From contig CAXUEX010000175.1 in the NCBI GenBank assembly GCA_964250215.1, forward strand, positions 1 through 5,495: 5,495 nucleotides of DNA. Direction: 5' to 3'. Both the position numbers and the translations under genes were made by a program. Every line of letters begins with the position of its first letter. Position 1 is the stretch's first letter. The stretch is from DAIDJM01 sp964250215 (GTDB lineage: Bacteria > Pseudomonadota > Alphaproteobacteria > Acetobacterales > Acetobacteraceae). Below the pieces are notes generated by a model. The model saw nothing but the letters and a program-made list of their open reading frames with translations, did no database searches and was not told where the DNA came from. This document shows, one piece after another, positions 4,809 to 5,495 of the stretch.

Positions 4809-5069
4809 CTATTCGTCGGGCAAAGCCTGCGCCGCCCGGCGAAAACTGATCCACCCACTCTCGATCACCGCCACGCACCCGCCCCAGATCAGCAGCGCGA
4901 CAAACGTGGTGAGCAGCAACTTCCGCCCCAACAACGGCCGCTCCGGCGCCCCACGCCAACCCGTGGCCTTATCCGGCCGCTGCTCCGGCCGCGTCCAAAG
5001 CGGCAGCACCGCAAACAGCGCCACCCACCAAATGAGAATGTAGAGAACCGTCGCCGTGAACCAGCCCAT
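4809..5069 (-). CDS. DUF1467 family small membrane protein
   Basis: An 86-residue protein with two predicted transmembrane segments (about 5-25, TATVLYILIWWVALFAVLP, and 51-69, LLLTTFVALLIWGGCVAVI) joined by a polar loop containing GAPERPLLGRK, with ISFRR (74-78) just after the second helix. The N-terminal MGWFT and IWW, the PxLGRK loop and the IESxxISFRR ending are the pattern of the alphaproteobacterial DUF1467 family; molecular function is unknown. In related genomes I recall this gene near those for methylmalonyl-CoA epimerase and prolyl-tRNA synthetase, but neither is visible here. ATG 5069 is the family's usual start, though only a distant GGTGGGG lies upstream. The gene converges with the DUF445 gene. 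Confidence 0.9.
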   Translation of the reverse strand: MGWFTATVLYILIWWVALFAVLPLWTRPEQRPDKATGWRGAPERPLLGRKLLLTTFVALLIWGGCVAVIESGWISFRRAAQALPDE

Positions 5070-5103
5070 GGCGCGCGAGTCTGCCCCACCCTGCCTCCGG
5101 CGG

Positions 5104-5121
5104 CCAGGGCTCCGCCCCTGG
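5104..5121. repeat. CCAGGG/CCCTGG hairpin in the DUF1467 leader
   Basis: CCAGGG (5104-5109) and CCCTGG (5116-5121) form a 6-bp stem with a 6-base loop. With the adjoining ACCCCGCCAAGGGC it resembles a GC-rich dispersed repeat common at gene ends in Acetobacteraceae and relatives (from memory, not searched). Confidence 0.45.
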
Positions 5122-5128
5122 ACCCCGC

Positions 5129-5144
5129 CAAGGGCAAGCCCTTG
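5129..5144. repeat. CAAGGGC/GCCCTTG hairpin
   Basis: A 7-bp perfect palindrome, CAAGGGC (5129-5135) and GCCCTTG (5138-5144), sits immediately beside the previous hairpin. If transcribed, CAAGGG/CCCTTG with a 4-base loop is the realistic stem. It partly overlaps the -10 of the candidate DUF1467 promoter. Confidence 0.45.
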
Positions 5145-5169
5145 TAACCCGTTACTTACGACATTGCAA
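5141..5169 (-). promoter_or_regulatory. Candidate DUF1467 promoter
   Basis: On the minus strand TTGCAA (5169-5164) is followed after 17 bases by TACAAG (5146-5141), each matching four of six consensus positions. Transcription would begin near 5134, giving a leader of about 65 bases that includes the CCAGGG hairpin. GTAAC-CC-GTTAC (5144-5155), a small palindrome, lies at the -10 side of the spacer. Visual match only; no stronger promoter is seen upstream of the gene. Confidence 0.35.
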
Positions 5170-5205
5170 CACCCAGCGCAGCATGCCGTAGCGCACCCGC
5201 AACAC

Positions 5206-5237
5206 TCGTAGGGCGGATAAGCGCAGCGCCATCCGCC
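5206..5237. repeat. TCGTAGGGCGGAT palindromic repeat
   Basis: TCGTAG leads into a palindrome: GGCGGAT (5212-5218) pairs with ATCCGCC (5231-5237), with an inner GCG/CGC stem (5221-5223, 5227-5229). This is the familiar GTAGGGCGGATAAGCGCAGCGCCATCCGCC-type dispersed palindrome (REP-like) found between genes in many Proteobacteria. Confidence 0.65.
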
Positions 5238-5255
5238 TCCTTAGGGACCAGCCGT

Positions 5256-5276
5256 ATGATGCGCTCCGCGCATCAT
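5256..5276. repeat. ATGATGCGC perfect 9-bp palindrome
   Basis: ATGATGCGC (5256-5264) and GCGCATCAT (5268-5276) form a perfect 9-bp stem with loop TCC. GATGCGCTNCGCGCATCATC is another frequently seen dispersed intergenic palindrome. It follows the previous element by 18 bases, so the two may form one composite unit. Confidence 0.6.
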
Positions 5277-5352
5277 CGCAATAACACGGCCAAGACCTCA
5301 TTACTCTAGCTAGCCCCCGGAATCGGTGGGCAGCGGAACATTTCCTCGGCCG

Positions 5353-5392
5353 TCGTTATCGCGAGCCGCCGCTTGGCGGCGTGGCGATCCAG
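5353..5392. repeat. Second copy-like arm of the ATTGCGAG...GCAATCCA family
   Basis: ATCGC (5358-5362), GA, GCCGCC (5365-5370), GCTT, GGCGGC (5375-5380), GTG, GCGAT (5384-5388), CCA repeats the architecture of the left arm of the element at 2709-2792, in the same orientation, with compensating changes that keep the stem (ATTGC/GCAAT against ATCGC/GCGAT). A possible degenerate right end, CGCAACAA, lies at 5414-5421. Confidence 0.6.
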
Positions 5393-5421
5393 GGGGGCCG
5401 CACCGAACCGTATCGCAACAA

Positions 5422-5444
5422 TCGTAGCCTGGGTGAAACCCGGG
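5422..5444. repeat. TCGTAGCCTGGGT palindrome
   Basis: TCGTAG, as at 5206, leads into CCTGGGT (5428-5434) paired with ACCCGGG (5438-5444), 7 bp with one G-T wobble and loop GAA. It is probably a short member of the same broad class of GTAG-led palindromes. The rest of the window, 5445-5495, shows only a C-rich stretch with an 8-C run. Confidence 0.5.
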
Positions 5445-5495
5445 GTCGCCCCCCCCAACCCTCCCCGGTCACGGCCTGACCCGAAACACCGTCCC

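Noticed and set aside
5306..5313. CTAGCTAG palindrome
   Set aside because: CTAG is rare in many bacterial genomes, but one 8-bp self-complementary word with no context supports no function.
5449..5456. Run of eight C as a possible phase-variation tract
   Set aside because: It lies in non-coding sequence within an overall C-rich stretch, with no gene or promoter whose frame or spacing it would change.
1..5495. CRISPR array, insertion sequence, tRNA or rRNA gene
   Set aside because: No regularly spaced repeats with unique spacers, no transposase frame, and no tRNA or rRNA signature is visible on either strand.

Overview
The window looks like the chromosome of a high-G+C alphaproteobacterium, most likely a member of the Acetobacteraceae or a close relative. 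Three things suggest this: almost every codon ends in G or C, purC and a separate small purS lie together, and there is a DUF1467 membrane protein, a family I know mainly from Alphaproteobacteria. The family-level placement is inference.

Layout. (1) 1-1216: a tandem heptamer repeat (22-49), a small two-helix membrane protein (45-245) and a GT-B glycosyltransferase (242-1216). Both reading frames appear to begin at CTG, and the glycosyltransferase has an in-frame TAA at codon 99, so this pair is decaying, unusually translated, or affected by base errors. (2) 1217-2687: a candidate promoter with an extended -10, then purC, purS and a secreted Rap1a/Tai-like protein. They are tightly packed: a five-codon mini-frame bridges purC to purS, and an ATGA overlap joins purS to the Rap1a-like gene. 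purQ, often the next gene, is absent from the window. (3) 2688-4464: a dispersed palindromic element (2709-2792) whose right end contains the ATG of a RidA-superfamily gene. That gene overlaps a DUF445 membrane protein gene by ATGA. (4) 4465-4808: a gene-free gap between convergent genes holding four inverted repeats, a possible minus-strand promoter and a purine-rich strip whose complement is CCTCCC. (5) 4809-5069, minus strand: the DUF1467 protein. (6) 5070-5495: no gene; a cluster of short palindromes of several dispersed families and a candidate promoter for the DUF1467 gene.

How the genes relate. PurC and PurS act in de novo purine synthesis (PurS as part of FGAM synthase, PurC at the SAICAR step). 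The Rap1a-like product carries an export signal and is probably co-translated with PurS without sharing its function. The RidA-like and DUF445 proteins are coupled in expression, but no shared pathway can be read from the sequence. I see no convincing new multi-gene system. The best leads are the repeat-derived start codon, the CTG/CTG/TAA pattern in the first two genes, and the structured convergent intergenic region with its anti-Shine-Dalgarno-like strip.
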